15,382 nucleotides of DNA from Chlamydiota bacterium (lineage in GTDB: Bacteria > Chlamydiota > Chlamydiia > Chlamydiales > SLFE01), in assembly GCA_011065065.1 (NCBI GenBank), contig JAAKFL010000025.1, positions 1 to 15,382 of the forward strand. The letters are read 5' to 3'. A program made the position numbers and the translations under genes. Numbering within the stretch: position 1 is the stretch's first letter; each line of letters begins with the position of its first letter. Shown here one piece after another: positions 14,294 through 15,382 of this stretch. Under the pieces are notes generated by a model that worked only from the letters and a program-made list of their open reading frames with translations, was not told where the DNA came from and did no database searches.

Positions 14294-15382
14294 GGTGTCA
14301 CCTCCATCACTTCAGCAACAACGTCTACTTGATCTTTCGGTATCAAGCAGGGCCAAAATCCAAAGACACTTCTTACAGATGGTCTTCCTGTGGAATATCC
14401 GGTTGTTCCCGGAGGTCCACTGGTGACAAGAGAGGCGACTTCTTTGGCAAATCTTTCCACAAAATTCCTCTCAGGGTCCTTCACAACCACTCTTAAGAGA
14501 CATTCGATTCCTAGGCACTCTTGATCCACGACGCCAGGAACGACATCTCCCATTCCTAAACATTCCACTAAACTTTCTTCGTAAGTATACCCATCCAATT
14601 TTAATCTATCCAGTAACACTTGACCCGCTTTGCGAACTTTTTCTTGGGCAAGGCCTCCGAACACAGCCAAAGTCCCTTCGGCCTTATAACCATCTTGGTA
14701 AGTGACACTGACTTTGTAAGTGTCAGTCGGAGCTCTTCCTTTCATTCCAGAAACTCGGACTCTGTCCGGACCTTCTTGATGAACTTCAATATCTGTAAAT
14801 GAAACTGTGACGTCGGGAGATAAATAATTTTCGGGATCTCCAATTTCATAAACCAGTTGTTCCTTGACAGTCATTTCATCCACACGTCCCCCTGTACCAG
14901 GAGGTTTGGTCACGATGAATTCTCCGTTCTCATCCACTTCCACAACTGGATATCCAATTTTTTCCAGATGCGGTACATTGAGCCAATCGGTTGAAATGCC
15001 TCCGGTCACTTGAGCTCCGCATTCAATCAGATGACCGGCAACAGTCGCTGAAGCCAAACGATCATAATCATCAAAGCTCCATCCAAAATGCGAGACACAT
15101 GGAGCCACCGTGAGACTAGGATCGGCGACTCGTCCTGTAATCACAATGTCAGCACCATCATTCAATGCCTCCACAATCCCATGAGCTCCGGTATAGGCAT
15201 TTGCCGTCACCACTTGATCACTAATTGAGCCAAAAGATTTTCCTGTTTCAAGATTGCGGAAATGCGAGGAATCATCAATCACCTTCAAAACATCATCACC
15301 AAATACAACGCCCACTTTTATCGGACGAGACAGTCGATCTTCTAACAGTTCGATACAGTCGCGAGCGCAGCTTTGAGGATTC
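14290..15382 (-). CDS. AtuA family protein (DUF1446), 5' end outside window
   Basis: The C-terminal 363 residues of an acyclic-terpene-utilisation AtuA family (DUF1446) protein; the frame stays open to the window edge (CARDCIELLEDRL, then IKVGVVFGDDV), so the true start lies beyond it. The GTG at 15313-15315 is internal to the conserved fold and is not the start. Family features seen: ANAYTGAHGIVEAL, DIVITGRVADPSLTVAP, GHLIECGAQVTGG, and PPGTGGRVDEMTVKEQLVYEIGDP-type segments. AtuA is needed for citronellol/geraniol use in Pseudomonas, but its reaction is not settled. The family length is about 450 without the small domain, so roughly 90 residues are missing. Upstream genes for an acyl-CoA carboxylase would be expected if the cluster follows the usual pattern. 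Confidence 0.9.
   Translation of the reverse strand, partial: NPQSCARDCIELLEDRLSRPIKVGVVFGDDVLKVIDDSSHFRNLETGKSFGSISDQVVTANAYTGAHGIVEALNDGADIVITGRVADPSLTVAPCVSHFGWSFDDYDRLASATVAGHLIECGAQVTGGISTDWLNVPHLEKIGYPVVEVDENGEFIVTKPPGTGGRVDEMTVKEQLVYEIGDPENYLSPDVTVSFTDIEVHQEGPDRVRVSGMKGRAPTDTYKVSVTYQDGYKAEGTLAVFGGLAQEKVRKAGQVLLDRLKLDGYTYEESLVECLGMGDVVPGVVDQECLGIECLLRVVVKDPERNFVERFAKEVASLVTSGPPGTTGYSTGRPSVRSVFGFWPCLIPKDQVDVVAEVMEVTP

Overview
The window most likely comes from an environmental chlamydia (Chlamydiota, Parachlamydiales-like). This is an inference: no rRNA or other phylogenetic marker is present. The best clue is a penicillin-binding protein 2 of 1115 residues with a very long insertion in its transpeptidase domain, which recalls the oversized PBP2 of Chlamydia (about 1080 residues from memory). 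A sigma-54 gene and a low-to-mid GC content agree with this. Genes are compact, and the gaps between them carry palindromic repeats.

Layout, left to right. (1) 64-1593, minus: a GT39/ArnT-type membrane glycosyltransferase. (2) 1594-2017: a 424-bp divergent gap dominated by two nearly concentric inverted repeats. (3) 2018-6115, plus: a tight three-gene operon encoding a single-module NRPS-like protein (adenylation, carrier, thioesterase), a Sfp-type 4'-phosphopantetheinyl transferase, and a DUF2156 (LPG-synthase C-terminal-like, GNAT-fold) protein. It ends in a large hairpin with a T-run. (4) 6271-6363, minus: a possible remnant of a RelE/ParE-like toxin. (5) 6422-7276, plus: an unrecognised two-helix membrane protein with an HELCH metalloprotease-like motif, convergent with rpoN. 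A repeat-derived palindrome forms both gene ends. (6) 7316-8758, minus: rpoN. (7) 8959-12306, minus: PBP2 (mrdA). (8) 12361-15382, minus: four genes joined by 4-bp start/stop overlaps, encoding AtuA (DUF1446, cut by the window edge), an AtuA-like small domain, an enoyl-CoA hydratase and a metallo-beta-lactamase-fold hydrolase. PBP2 follows 54 bp downstream.

How the genes may work together. The AtuA/hydratase/hydrolase cluster looks like part of a branched acyl-CoA (terpenoid or leucine-type) degradation pathway, whose carboxylase genes would be expected beyond the right edge. The most unusual part is the NRPS-like operon. The carrier domain keeps its phosphopantetheine serine and the neighbouring transferase keeps its metal ligands, yet the adenylation domain has lost its phosphate-binding loop and other core motifs, and the thioesterase nucleophile is glycine. 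This suggests a carrier-protein scaffold or a repurposed pseudo-enzyme rather than a normal peptide synthetase, possibly acting with the DUF2156 acyltransferase-fold protein.
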